Of a stretch of DNA of 64,000 bases, positions 17,952 through 27,882 are shown piece by piece. The DNA is taken from NCBI GenBank assembly GCA_030019215.1, contig JASEEZ010000001.1, positions 103,876 through 167,875 of the forward strand, given 5' to 3'. The stretch comes from Actinomycetota bacterium (GTDB taxonomy: Bacteria > Actinomycetota > Aquicultoria > Subteraquimicrobiales > UBA9087). How positions within the stretch are numbered: the stretch's first letter is position 1; the number at the start of each line of letters is the position of its first letter. The notes beneath the pieces are model-generated. The model was not told the origin of the DNA. It did no database searches and worked only from the letters and a program-made list of their open reading frames with translations. Made by a program: the position numbers and the translations under genes.

Positions 17952-18800
17952 TCAACGGGAAATTGCTCTTCTCAAACCCCTGATCGCCTCCGCTATATCA
18001 AAATGATTAAAGACGGCGGAGCCAGCAACCAGTATATCTGCTCCCGCCTTCACTACATCCAGAGCATTCTCGGGGCAAATCCCGCCATCGACCTCGATCT
18101 CGACTGAAAGGTTTCGCTCTTTGATCATATCCCTCAAAAGACAGATTTTCTTCAATGACTGCGGAATGAACTCCTGTCCTCCAAAACCGGGGTTGACGGT
18201 CATCACAAGGGCAAAATCTATCTCGTCCAAGACGTTGGCCAGATTCGTCAAAGCGGTGGCTGGATTCAGGGCCACTCCCACCTTAACCCCGTCGTAGGAC
18301 TTAATCCTCTGAATGACCCGATGAAGATGCGTGCAGGCTTCGAGATGGACCGAAAGAAGATTTGCCCCGGCCCCGATGAAATCCTCGATGTAAAATTCGG
18401 GATTCGCGATCATCAAATGTACATCAAGGGGGAGCTTCGTACATCGCTTGACCGCAGAAACGACTAAGGGACCTACGGTAATATTGGGCACAAAGTGGCC
18501 ATCCATCACATCGACATGGATATAGTCCGCCCCGGCCTTCTCGGCCTTCTTTACCTGTTCGCACAGGGCTGTAAAATCGGCGGAAAGAATCGACGGAGCG
18601 ATCTTTGTCCCTCTTCGCCCCGCCGATGGCGGGGTAAATTTACGTTCCACGGGAATCCCCTTAAACTCCTTTCGAAATTGCAGAGGTGGAGCCCCACGGA
18701 CTGATGTCCGTGGCACCTCCACATGCTTCGTCAGGGCGGAACCCTTCCGAAGCGTACCCGCCTTCGCCGAGGCTACGGCGGGGTACCCTTTTCGCTTCAT
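17952..18800 (-). CDS. rpe: Ribulose-phosphate 3-epimerase; the first ~65 codons of the ORF are probably not native
   Basis: KIAPSILSADFTALCEQV, HVDVMDGHFVPNITVGP, MTVNPGFGGQEFIP. The N-terminal extension is encoded by palindromic repeats. Confidence 0.92.
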   Translation of the reverse strand: MKRKGYPAVASAKAGTLRKGSALTKHVEVPRTSVRGAPPLQFRKEFKGIPVERKFTPPSAGRRGTKIAPSILSADFTALCEQVKKAEKAGADYIHVDVMDGHFVPNITVGPLVVSAVKRCTKLPLDVHLMIANPEFYIEDFIGAGANLLSVHLEACTHLHRVIQRIKSYDGVKVGVALNPATALTNLANVLDEIDFALVMTVNPGFGGQEFIPQSLKKICLLRDMIKERNLSVEIEVDGGICPENALDVVKAGADILVAGSAVFNHFDIAEAIRGLRRAISR

Positions 18801-18850
18801 CCCCGCACTTACGTACGGGGCTTTCGCGAAGGAGGGTAAAAGAATTTTAG
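18605..18850. repeat. Cluster of unrelated short palindromic repeats between rpe and rsmB
   Basis: CCCCGCCGATGGCGGGG, CCACGGACTGATGTCCGTGG, CCCGCCTTCGCCGAGGCTACGGCGGG, CCCCGCACTTACGTACGGGG. Confidence 0.75.
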
Positions 18851-18889
18851 CATCAAGTCTCAGTTCAATTCAAGGAAAACAGGCGAAAC

Positions 18890-20455
18890 TCAACTTCGGA
18901 GAAGTCGAGCTATAAACATTCCATCGGTTCCATGTTTGTGGGGAAGAAGTTGAAACCCACCGTCAAAATTTGAATCCTGTGGCATATCCGGGACATCATC
19001 CAAGGAAAACTCTGGGTGCCCCTTCAAAAAACCCTTCACAACCTCGGTAGTTTCCTTCCTAGAGATGGTGCAAACAGAATAGACCAAAACCCCACCGGGC
19101 TTGACAAACCCTGCGGCGGACTCCAGTAGTCTCACTTGCAAACGAGAAAGTTCCTTGATCTGACCGAGGTTTTTTCGCCACCTGGAGTCAGGGCGTTTGG
19201 CCAGAACTCCCAAACCCGAACAGGGGGCATCCACCAAGATCCTGTCCACCGGCTCTTTGATTACCCCTCCCAAGAGGGTACCATCGGCCTCAACTGTAGC
19301 TACAATCTCCACCCCCAGCTGCTTGCAGGTTCTCCTGAGCAACCTCAAACGCTGAGCATGAATATCCACGGCGATGATCAAACCCTGGTTCCCCATCAAT
19401 TGGGCAAGGTGGGTGGTCTTTCCCCCGGGAGCAGCACACACATCCAGAATCGTCTCACCGGCCTGAGGAGCTACAACTCGGCTCACCAAAATGGAGCTCT
19501 CACCTTGAACCGTAAACAAGCCCTGCTTGAACTCGGGAAGATTCAAAACCGATCTTCCTTCTCTGATGATGAGAGCCTCGGGGATCAGTTCGCTTCGAAC
19601 AACCTTTAACTTTCTTTTCTCGAGAAGGGGGATTAGCTTTTCGGGGGATGTTTTTAGGGTGTTCACCCGCACTGAAAGCTTTGGGCGAAGATTATTTGCC
19701 TGACACAACTTCTCGGTCTCCTTCAAGCCTAACTCCTTCACCCACATCTTCACCATCCATCTGGGGTGCGAATACTTCAGCGAGATGAAATCGACGGGAT
19801 TCTTATTGAAATCGGGCCAGGGGAGTTCGTCTTTCTTGGTGGCTACCCGTCTCAAAACGGCATTTACGAAATTCGCTATGCGCGGTGGGAAAAACTTCTT
19901 GGCCAGCTTCACCGACTCATTGCAGGCTGCATGAGCGGGGATTCTCTCGGTAAAAATCAATTGGTAGCCACCCATCCTCAGAATGTCCAAAGCCAGCGGG
20001 GAAACAGACTCCAAGCCATGAGGCAAAAATCGACCAATTATCCAATCCAGAGTGCCCTCCGACCTCAGCGTCCCATAGACAATCTCCGTTGCCAAAGCTC
20101 GGTCGCGAGCAGAAAGACTGCTCTCACTGAGCATATGAGGCAGAAGGATGTTGGCATAGCCCTCCGTTTGATGAACCCTGTGAATTGCCTCCAGAGCCAA
20201 CTCCCTGGCCGTCCTTTTGGGCTGACTTGTCCCATCCCGCCATTGGCGGGGCCCAGTCCTTGCTTGTTCGCGGCCGGCTGGTTGCCTTTTCGCTTTTTGT
20301 CCTTTGTCGCTCGCCGTCCGCCGTCCGCCGACCGTCCTTCGTCTATCCGCCTTCATTTCCCGTCCTTCGCCCCGCTCGCTAGCTTTCATCCTCCACCGGA
20401 TACCGAGTACATCAACTTCCCAGTTGAACTTTTGCGTTCTTAGAAAAAACCTCAC
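18890..20455 (-). CDS. rsmB: 16S rRNA (cytosine-C5) methyltransferase RsmB/Sun; N-terminal ~80 codons doubtful
   Basis: DVCAAPGGKTTHLAQLMG, VDAPCSGLGVLAKRPD, YSVCTISRKE; NusB-like N-terminal domain. Confidence 0.93.
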   Translation of the reverse strand: MRFFLRTQKFNWEVDVLGIRWRMKASERGEGREMKADRRRTVGGRRTASDKGQKAKRQPAGREQARTGPRQWRDGTSQPKRTARELALEAIHRVHQTEGYANILLPHMLSESSLSARDRALATEIVYGTLRSEGTLDWIIGRFLPHGLESVSPLALDILRMGGYQLIFTERIPAHAACNESVKLAKKFFPPRIANFVNAVLRRVATKKDELPWPDFNKNPVDFISLKYSHPRWMVKMWVKELGLKETEKLCQANNLRPKLSVRVNTLKTSPEKLIPLLEKRKLKVVRSELIPEALIIREGRSVLNLPEFKQGLFTVQGESSILVSRVVAPQAGETILDVCAAPGGKTTHLAQLMGNQGLIIAVDIHAQRLRLLRRTCKQLGVEIVATVEADGTLLGGVIKEPVDRILVDAPCSGLGVLAKRPDSRWRKNLGQIKELSRLQVRLLESAAGFVKPGGVLVYSVCTISRKETTEVVKGFLKGHPEFSLDDVPDMPQDSNFDGGFQLLPHKHGTDGMFIARLLRS

Positions 20456-20558
20456 TCATTCTGGCCGTACTGCACCTGCCCCGTGTCCCGACTTGTCGGG
20501 ATTTTCGGGGTGTTTTCGGAGGTCTGGCCTTTGCCAAAATCAATTGTTTGCCCATAGT

Positions 20559-21521
20559 TTAAAAGCGCAAAAGTTTACTTCCCAGCTTTTCTCCCGCTTT
20601 AACTTCGTGTCCCCGACAAAACTCCGTCGCCGTCATCGCCTGCCTGCCCTCAAGTTGAACCCGGCTCACCAGAAGCTCTCCTTGACCACAGGCAACTACA
20701 AATCCCCTCCTCGCATCGACCTCGAGGACAATCCCCGGTTTTAGGTCCTCCCGACTCGATACCCCACTCAGAGCCTCCCATATCTTCAACCGCTTCCCCT
20801 TATAAAATGTGTACGCCCCCGGCTGAGGGTTCAATGCCCGAATGAGATTTCGAACGCTCTCCGCGGAAAGAGACCAGTCGATGAAGGCCTCTTCCTTCGC
20901 CACCTTTGGAGCATAAGTAGCGATCTTCTCATCCTGCTCCACCGGAGTTATCGCTTCCCTCGATAGGCCCTCGATGGTCGTCAGAAGGAGTTCTGCTCCC
21001 AACCTCGAAAGCCTCTCGCTTAAATCCCCAGCGGTATCATCGGGGCCAACAGGAACGGCGGATTGCAAGAGGATATCCCCCATATCCAGGCCCTCGTCCA
21101 TAAAAATCGTCGTAACACCGGTTATTTCACAGCCATCCATTATCGCTCTCTGGATAGGAGCCGCGCCACGATACTTGGGGAGAAGAGAGGCATGAACATT
21201 CACACAGCCGTATCTGGGCAAACGCAAAAGCCAACCGGGAATTATTTGCCCGTAAGCGACGACGACCACCAGATCCGGCCTCAGCTCATCAATCTTCCGC
21301 TTAAAGCTCTCATCGTTCAAAGTCGACGGTTGCAGGACGGGTAGGTGATTTTCCGATGCCAATTCCTTGACGGGAGAAGGAGAAAGATGAAGGTGTCTTC
21401 CCTTGGGGCGATCCGGCTGGGTGACCACCGCTACTATCTCGTGTTCGCTCTCGAGAAGACCCCGAAGGCTCGGCACCGCAAATTCCGGTGTACCCATGAA
21501 GACTATCCTCAAGCAAATCAC
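20559..21521 (-). CDS. fmt: Methionyl-tRNA formyltransferase
   Basis: VNVHASLLPKYRGAAPIQRAI, MDEGLDMGDIL. Confidence 0.96.
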   Translation of the reverse strand: MICLRIVFMGTPEFAVPSLRGLLESEHEIVAVVTQPDRPKGRHLHLSPSPVKELASENHLPVLQPSTLNDESFKRKIDELRPDLVVVVAYGQIIPGWLLRLPRYGCVNVHASLLPKYRGAAPIQRAIMDGCEITGVTTIFMDEGLDMGDILLQSAVPVGPDDTAGDLSERLSRLGAELLLTTIEGLSREAITPVEQDEKIATYAPKVAKEEAFIDWSLSAESVRNLIRALNPQPGAYTFYKGKRLKIWEALSGVSSREDLKPGIVLEVDARRGFVVACGQGELLVSRVQLEGRQAMTATEFCRGHEVKAGEKLGSKLLRF

Positions 21522-22207
21522 CCTCCGCGAGGAGATCCCTTCAGCTTCTCCAGAATCCTCCCGATCGGCCTCAAGAGAATTCCAGTCACCTTGCCCATGA
21601 CCGAAAGAGGACCAGCCTTCATAGATCGAGAAACCAAACCGGATGCCTTGCCCGGGGTAAAGGAATTAAGGCTAGTGACCTCCTCCAGATCCAGACGCGG
21701 TGGGGGCTTGGGGATCTCGGCGGGATAGCCCAAAGTAACCAGCCCCACCACGGCAAAATGATCGGGTATGTTTAGGATCTCCTTGACTCGCTCTTCATCG
21801 TATATTCCAATCCAACAACTCCCCAGACCGAGAGCATGAGCCGCGATCATCAAGTTCTCCCCCGCTAAAGAACAATCAATCTTATACCAGTCCGATTTTC
21901 TCGTATCCCCGCAGATGACGATGAGAACGGGGACTTCCGAAACGTGATGGGACTTGAGAAAATAAAATCTAGCCCCTCTCCCTATCTCCTCCTTCAAACG
22001 AGGATCGGTGACCACCACAAATCTCCAGGGCTGCAGATTTCCCCCAGTGGGAGCCCAACGAGCCACATCGAGAATTTGTAAAATGGTCTCCCTTGAAACA
22101 GCCTTCTCTTTGTATCTTCGGACGCTTCGGCGAGACTTTATTAGATGTAGCAGGTCAGTCATGAGATCCCCGGCGGAGAATTTCCTGTTGAGGAACGGTT
22201 TGGGCAA
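21518..22207 (-). CDS. Nitroreductase family protein
   Basis: LLHLIKSRRSVRRYKEKAV, ARWAPTGGNLQPWRFVVV, LGSCWIGIYDEERVKEIL. Confidence 0.88.
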   Translation of the reverse strand: MPKPFLNRKFSAGDLMTDLLHLIKSRRSVRRYKEKAVSRETILQILDVARWAPTGGNLQPWRFVVVTDPRLKEEIGRGARFYFLKSHHVSEVPVLIVICGDTRKSDWYKIDCSLAGENLMIAAHALGLGSCWIGIYDEERVKEILNIPDHFAVVGLVTLGYPAEIPKPPPRLDLEEVTSLNSFTPGKASGLVSRSMKAGPLSVMGKVTGILLRPIGRILEKLKGSPRGG

Positions 22208-22697
22208 ATCCGCTCATTTGCTGCAGAGTCTTTCTGCGTTCAGCCTTGCTCATCCGATCAAGGATGAGGATGCCATCAAGATGATCCACTTCATGCTGGA
22301 TGACCCTGGCCAATAATCCCTCCGCCCTAAACTCCACCTTTTTCCCCTCCGGTGTGAGTGCTCTCACTTTTATCTTCTCTGAACGCTTTATGGGCACTTT
22401 GATGTCGGGGACGCTCAAACACCCTTCTTCCTCTTCTTCCGTCTTCTTGCTTCGCCAGACTATCTCCGGATTGATGTAGGAGACGAGGCCCTCACCTAGA
22501 TCAAATATAAATACTCGTTTGAGAACACCAACCTGAGGGGCAGCCAATCCTATGCCCTGTGCATCGTACATGATCTCGGCCAAGTTCTTGATCAGATCCC
22601 TGATTCCATGATCCACTTCCCTTACCGGAAGCGACTTCTCATTTAACGCCGGATCGCCAAATCTCCTTATAGATAAAACAGCCATGTCTTCCTCCAC
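22155..22697 (-). CDS. def: Peptide deformylase
   Basis: GIGLAAPQVG, EEGCLSVPDI, QHEVDHLDGIL. Confidence 0.96.
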   Translation of the reverse strand: MEEDMAVLSIRRFGDPALNEKSLPVREVDHGIRDLIKNLAEIMYDAQGIGLAAPQVGVLKRVFIFDLGEGLVSYINPEIVWRSKKTEEEEEGCLSVPDIKVPIKRSEKIKVRALTPEGKKVEFRAEGLLARVIQHEVDHLDGILILDRMSKAERRKTLQQMSGFAQTVPQQEILRRGSHD

Positions 22698-22777
22698 CTA
22701 AAAGTGAACTTTTGCGTTCTTAGAGAAGAAAGCCTCATTCATGCCAAACACTTTAAGATTCAACCCCACCATCCACG

Positions 22778-25288
22778 CTATAGCATCCAGACCGGGTCCA
22801 CATCGATGGAAATATTCACATCCTCCGCACAATCTTCGGGCAACAGCCGCCTAAAATTCTCCCTTAAGAAACCTTTGACCACAGCAGGATCGCCTACCTT
22901 CAAGATTATATGCCATCTGAACTTGTTTTTTATCTTGGGGAGCGGAGCCGGAGCCGGACCAAGCATGCCCACCAGGCCATCGAGTTTAACCGAGGTGAGA
23001 AACTTACCCGCCTCACTCGCCGCCTTCTCCGTCCGAGCTTCATCCCTTCCCGAGATAAGGATGTTGACCAGATGGCAGAAGGGGGGATAGAGCAGCTCCT
23101 CCCTCAAGGGCAGCTCCTGAGAGTAAAAGTGATCATAATCGCCCTGGGTTAGAGCCTGGATAGCATAGCTCTCGGGCAAATAGGTTTGGACAATGACCCT
23201 GCCGGGGCGTTTTCCTCGACCTGCCCTTCCGCTCACCTGCATCAGCAATTGAAAAGTCCTCTCACCAGCTCGAAAATCGGGAAGGTTCAGAGCTGTATCG
23301 GCATTGATGACTCCCACCAAAGTAACCTCGGGAAAATCCAGGCCCTTGGCGATCATCTGGGTGCCCAAAAGCACACTCACCTCTCGGCTCTGGAACTCCA
23401 TCAACCTCCTACGATGCGATTCTCTCCGGGTGGTGGTATCAGCATCCATTCTTATCACAGCAAGTTCCGGGAAGAACCTCTTCAGCTCGTTTTCGACCTT
23501 TTGAGTCCCCACGCCGAAATACCCAATTCTATAACCACCACATCGGGGACAAATTTCGGGAGCCGGTGCCACATAATTGCAGTGATGACACTTCAAAACC
23601 CTTTTGTCGGCATGATAAGTCAAGGAAACGGCACACTTTTTACATTTTAGCACCAAACCACATTCCCTGCATAGGATGAAGCTGGAAAACCCCCGCCTGT
23701 TCAGAAAGAGGATCATCTTCCCCCGTGACCTTATGCACTCTTCCATCGCCTCTCGGAGACGCAAACTGAAGATGCCACGGTTACCGTTCTTCGTCTCATC
23801 GCGCATGTCCACTATCTCGATGTCAGGTAAAGGTCTATCCTCGATTCTCCTTGTCAACCTGGCCAGCTTGAACTGTCCTCTTTCGGCGCAGAACTTACTC
23901 TCCACAGCCGGGGTGGCGCTCCCCAAGATCACACAGGCGCCGCTCAACTGTGCCCTCTTCAATGCAACCTCACGGGCATGATATCTGGGATTCCGATTTT
24001 GCTTGTACGTGGTCTCGTGTTCTTCGTCCACAATGATCAATCCCAGGTTTCGAAGGGGGGCAAAGAGCGCAGAGCGGGCCCCAACCACGACCTTGAAATC
24101 TCCCTCCTTTATCCTTCTCCACTGGTCAAACCTTTCTCCCATTCCAAGACCGCTATGAAGAACTGCCACGATTTCACCGAATCTTGCCCGGAATCGATGA
24201 ACAGTCTGAGGGGTGAGAGCGATCTCGGAAACGAGAACGATGGCCGTTTTCCCCTTCGATAGGGCGTGGGCGATGGCCTGCAGATAAACCTCCGTCTTGC
24301 CGCTTCCGGTAACCCCTTGCAAAAGAAGGGTGGCCGAAATACCCTTGTCCAAAACATCTTTCACCTCACCCACGGCTTTCTCTTGTTCGCCGGTCAAGCT
24401 CGTGGGGAGCCGAACGACCTCAGGATAGTAGAAATCCAGTTCCCGAAAGGTAGAGTATTCAAAAAGCTCAACGAGACTCTTGGTCACCAGAGAACTCAGA
24501 GAAGCACGCGGGGCATCGGCCAAGGAAAGTAGTTCGTGAACGGGCATTTGCTCGCCCTCCAGGAGTATCTCCAGAATTCTCTGTTGCTTGGGGGCCCTTG
24601 TCGTGAGATCGGAAACGACCTCCCTTGCCCTCGCCGGTGAGACCCCCAGCCTTATCCATTGTTCATGTTTGATATCAACCTTGGGCTCACTGACACAATA
24701 CTTTCTGGAGACAAAGCCTTCTCCCTCAAGCTCGCCGATGAGGGAGGATGTCCGCTTTCCGAATGTCTTCCTGAGGGCTCCCGGGGAAGCCTTCCCGCCA
24801 AGCTCGGCCATCTTCCGCAGTACCTCTCGTCGTTGGCGAGCAGAGGCGGGAACCTTCTCGAGTAATTTACCGATGTCACCGTTCAGCAAAATATGTTGAG
24901 ATACCCTCCTTCCCCTCCCGGGAGGAAGAGCAAGTTTAAGAGCCTCACCCAACGTGGAAAGGTAATAATCGGCGACCCAGCGGCAAAGATCGACCATCTC
25001 TCGATCGAAGGCGGGAGTCTCCTCGATGACCTCCCTGATTGGGCTGAGTCGCGGAAATAAACGTTCTGAGGTCAAAGCGATGACGTAACCTACCCTCAAG
25101 CTCGGACCAAAGGGGACCAAAACCGTGGAGCCTATATCAACCTTAGTGGATAGGGCAGAAGGGATGATGTATTCAAAGGGATGATCGACTTCCCGTACGG
25201 GGATATCAATAATAACCTGGGCATAGCGCTGCTCTGGAGTCAATGGGTGCGGTCCTCCATCAAGATATTTCCCGTTGATTATAACCAA
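22778..25288 (-). CDS. priA: Primosomal protein N' (PriA helicase)
   Basis: LLLQGVTGSGKTEVYLQAI, VDEEHETTYKQ, zinc-binding CRECGLVLKCKKC...CHHCNYVAPAPEICPRCGG. Confidence 0.96.
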   Translation of the reverse strand: MVIINGKYLDGGPHPLTPEQRYAQVIIDIPVREVDHPFEYIIPSALSTKVDIGSTVLVPFGPSLRVGYVIALTSERLFPRLSPIREVIEETPAFDREMVDLCRWVADYYLSTLGEALKLALPPGRGRRVSQHILLNGDIGKLLEKVPASARQRREVLRKMAELGGKASPGALRKTFGKRTSSLIGELEGEGFVSRKYCVSEPKVDIKHEQWIRLGVSPARAREVVSDLTTRAPKQQRILEILLEGEQMPVHELLSLADAPRASLSSLVTKSLVELFEYSTFRELDFYYPEVVRLPTSLTGEQEKAVGEVKDVLDKGISATLLLQGVTGSGKTEVYLQAIAHALSKGKTAIVLVSEIALTPQTVHRFRARFGEIVAVLHSGLGMGERFDQWRRIKEGDFKVVVGARSALFAPLRNLGLIIVDEEHETTYKQNRNPRYHAREVALKRAQLSGACVILGSATPAVESKFCAERGQFKLARLTRRIEDRPLPDIEIVDMRDETKNGNRGIFSLRLREAMEECIRSRGKMILFLNRRGFSSFILCRECGLVLKCKKCAVSLTYHADKRVLKCHHCNYVAPAPEICPRCGGYRIGYFGVGTQKVENELKRFFPELAVIRMDADTTTRRESHRRRLMEFQSREVSVLLGTQMIAKGLDFPEVTLVGVINADTALNLPDFRAGERTFQLLMQVSGRAGRGKRPGRVIVQTYLPESYAIQALTQGDYDHFYSQELPLREELLYPPFCHLVNILISGRDEARTEKAASEAGKFLTSVKLDGLVGMLGPAPAPLPKIKNKFRWHIILKVGDPAVVKGFLRENFRRLLPEDCAEDVNISIDVDPVWML

Positions 25289-25365
25289 TTTCTGACTCCC
25301 CCGATAGACTCCAAGATTTCAACTTCTGATATAATCTTTTCACCAACTAACTATGGAGGGTTGAG

Positions 25366-26325
25366 ATTGGCAATCCTTTCGCCCCCAGACGCACGTTTAC
25401 CCCGTAAGACCTTCGGTCTCTTATGGGGTAAACGGAGTGCATACAAACATTGGGCTGTGTTGATTGGTCTTGTCCTTGTTTTCTCCTGCCTGTCCTTTCC
25501 CACCCACTCTTCCGCCGTCACCCAAAAGGAAGTCGAGAAAGCCAAGACGGAGGCTTCTCGAGTAGACAAGCGCCTCGCCGAAATCATTGAAGAGTACACC
25601 GAGGCAACCGACGAGTTGGCAAAACTTCAAAGAACAATCGAGCAGAATCAAAAACTCCTCAAAGAAGCCGAGATGAAATTGAATCGTGCCGTTCAAAATC
25701 TAAACCGTCGAGTCGTCAATCTGTACAAGGAAAAGCCCACCACCCTGCTCACAACCCTTCTGCACAGCCAAGACCTTCGGGAATTCCTTCTCAAGCTCGA
25801 CTTCCTGATCAGAATCGCTCAGCAAGATGCAAAGTTGGTGAACTCCCTGAAGAACTCCCAGAAGGAAGTGGAAAAGGCAATCACACAAATGGAGAGCGCA
25901 AGGTTGAAACAGGAAGAAGTCGTGGATAGACTTCAGCGCCTCAAAGATCAACTCCAAAAGGAATTAGAGGCAAAGCAAGATAAAGTCGCCCACCTTCAAA
26001 GAGAACTGGAGCGCCAGCGCAAAGCAGAGGAAATGGCCAGAAAACTCACTGCCAGGAGAATTTCCATCCCTCCCCCCTCTGGGAAAACCGAGGAAGGGTG
26101 GGCCAGTTGGTATGGGATTGCGGGATATACCGCAGCTCACCGGACACTTCCCTTCAAGGCGAAAGTTAGGGTAACCAACCTCATTAATGGGAATCAGGTC
26201 GAGGTGACGATAGTGGATAGGGGACCCTTTACGTCTAGTCGAATCATTGACCTCTCCAGAGAGTCCTTCTCACAACTCGCTCCCCTAAGCCGGGGCTATG
26301 CTACGTGCGCCTAGAGGTTTTGTGA
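25366..26325 (+). pseudogene. RlpA-like double-psi beta-barrel protein with N-terminal coiled coil; likely one-base frameshift near its C-terminus
   Basis: [70 protein letters not shown] then TCA*; the shifted frame gives YVRLEVL*, the expected RlpA ending. TTG start at 25366 preferred. Confidence 0.7.
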
Positions 26326-27527
26326 CTCTTACAACCCGCTTCTTTCCTCAAAACATCAGCCTTGTCCATTCGTTCCCAGGTAAAATCCTTGTCGGTTCGG
26401 CCAAAGTGCCCGTAACAAGCGGTTTTCTTGTAAATCGGCCGCCTGAGATCCAAGTCTCTGATGATGGCCGCTGGACGGAGGTCGAAGTGCCCCATGATCA
26501 GTTCCTCTATCCATTTCGGATCTATCTTCGCCGTCCCAAAGGTGTCCACCATGAGAGAAACGGGATGTGCCACCCCAATGGCGTAGGCGATTTGAACCTC
26601 GCACTTATCCGCCAACCCAGCTGCAACCACATTTTTGGCCACGTAACGAGCGGCATAAGCACCTGAGCGATCGACCTTCGTCGGATCCTTGCCCGAGAAG
26701 CAACCTCCTCCGTGACGGGCCATACCACCATATGTGTCGACGATGGTCTTTCGACCGGTTACCCCAGTATCTCCCATCGGTCCACCGACCTCAAATTTTC
26801 CAGTGGGATTAACCAAGACCCTCACATTTTTGTAATCTATCAATTCCTCCGGAATGACCGGTTTTATAACGTGGTCGATCAAATCGGGCTTTATTATTTG
26901 ATCGACCCCTACACCGGGCCGGTGTTGGGCAGAGATAAGAACTGTGCTCACCTTGAGGGGCTTTCCGTCCACATAATCCACTGTGACCTGTGTCTTTCCA
27001 TCAGGCCTCAAGTACGGAAGTATCTTCGCCTTCCTCGCTTCAGCTAAGCGGTGGGCGAGTTTATGAGCCAGCATGATGGGCAAGGGCATGAGCTCAGGGG
27101 TCTCCCGGCAAGCGTAACCAAAGACCATACCTTGATCTCCCGCTCCAAGCTTATCCAGCTCCCCATCTTCTACCTCACCGGTTCTATCCTCCAGAGCATG
27201 GTTGACTCCCACAGCAATGTCAGGTGACTGAGGATCGATGGAGGTAATCACACCACAGGTGTCGCAGTCAAAACCATACTTTGCCCTCGTATAACCGGCT
27301 TCTCGAATCGTCTGCCTGATGATTTGGGGAATCTCCACATAGGTGCTCGTGGTTATCTCACCCGCTACTACAGCCAGACCTGTGGTAACAAGAGCCTCAC
27401 AGGCCACCCTCCCCATGGGATCTTCGGTGTAGATGGCATCCAGGATAGCATCGGATATTTGATCAGCGATTTTATCCGGATGCCCCTCCGTCACCGACTC
27501 CGAGGTAAACTGATAGTGTTTCTTCAA
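26301..27527 (-). CDS. metK: S-adenosylmethionine synthetase
   Basis: [57 protein letters not shown]. Confidence 0.97.
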   Translation of the reverse strand: MKKHYQFTSESVTEGHPDKIADQISDAILDAIYTEDPMGRVACEALVTTGLAVVAGEITTSTYVEIPQIIRQTIREAGYTRAKYGFDCDTCGVITSIDPQSPDIAVGVNHALEDRTGEVEDGELDKLGAGDQGMVFGYACRETPELMPLPIMLAHKLAHRLAEARKAKILPYLRPDGKTQVTVDYVDGKPLKVSTVLISAQHRPGVGVDQIIKPDLIDHVIKPVIPEELIDYKNVRVLVNPTGKFEVGGPMGDTGVTGRKTIVDTYGGMARHGGGCFSGKDPTKVDRSGAYAARYVAKNVVAAGLADKCEVQIAYAIGVAHPVSLMVDTFGTAKIDPKWIEELIMGHFDLRPAAIIRDLDLRRPIYKKTACYGHFGRTDKDFTWERMDKADVLRKEAGCKSHKTSRRT

Positions 27528-27562
27528 TTCGATCTCCTCCTCTTAAATGCTTTCCGATTTAA

Positions 27563-27598
27563 GCAAAAAAAATCCCTCTTCTGACAGGAAAAGAGGGC
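27563..27598 (-). terminator. Intrinsic terminator of the SAM-I riboswitch
   Basis: Minus strand CCCTCTTTTCCTGTCAGAAGAGGGATTTTTTTT. Confidence 0.85.
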
Positions 27599-27605
27599 TA
27601 TGTAA

Positions 27606-27826
27606 CCTCTCATCTCCCAGAAATTCTCTGCAGGAATTGGCACCTTGTAAAAACAGTCAATGCCCATCCGCCTAAAGCAGACTGCGAAATCAATCAACCG
27701 CTCGCTCAATGGTCAAAAGTCAATTATTTCCCTTTTGACCAAGCTGGAGGCTGATTAACTCTTGACTGATTTACAGGTTGCCGAGGCTTCATCGGGCCAG
27801 TCCCTCCACCTCTCCAGATAAGAGTC
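27606..27826 (-). promoter_or_regulatory. SAM-I (S-box) riboswitch upstream of metK, enlarged variable stem
   Basis: Minus strand AGACTCTTATCTGGAGAGGTGGAGGGACTGGCCCGATGAAGCCTCGGCAACC ... AAGGTGCCAATTCCTGCAG ... GGGAGATGAGAG. Confidence 0.93.
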
Positions 27827-27882
27827 TTTATGAAATTTTCAAAAACAAACCAAGAGAAGCCTAGCAGACCAAGAAATCTCAG

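Noticed and set aside
26301-26325. Abnormal MetK C-terminus as biologically novel
   Set aside because: The extra residues (..[10 protein letters not shown]) come from convergent overlap with the rlpA-like gene; no evidence of function.
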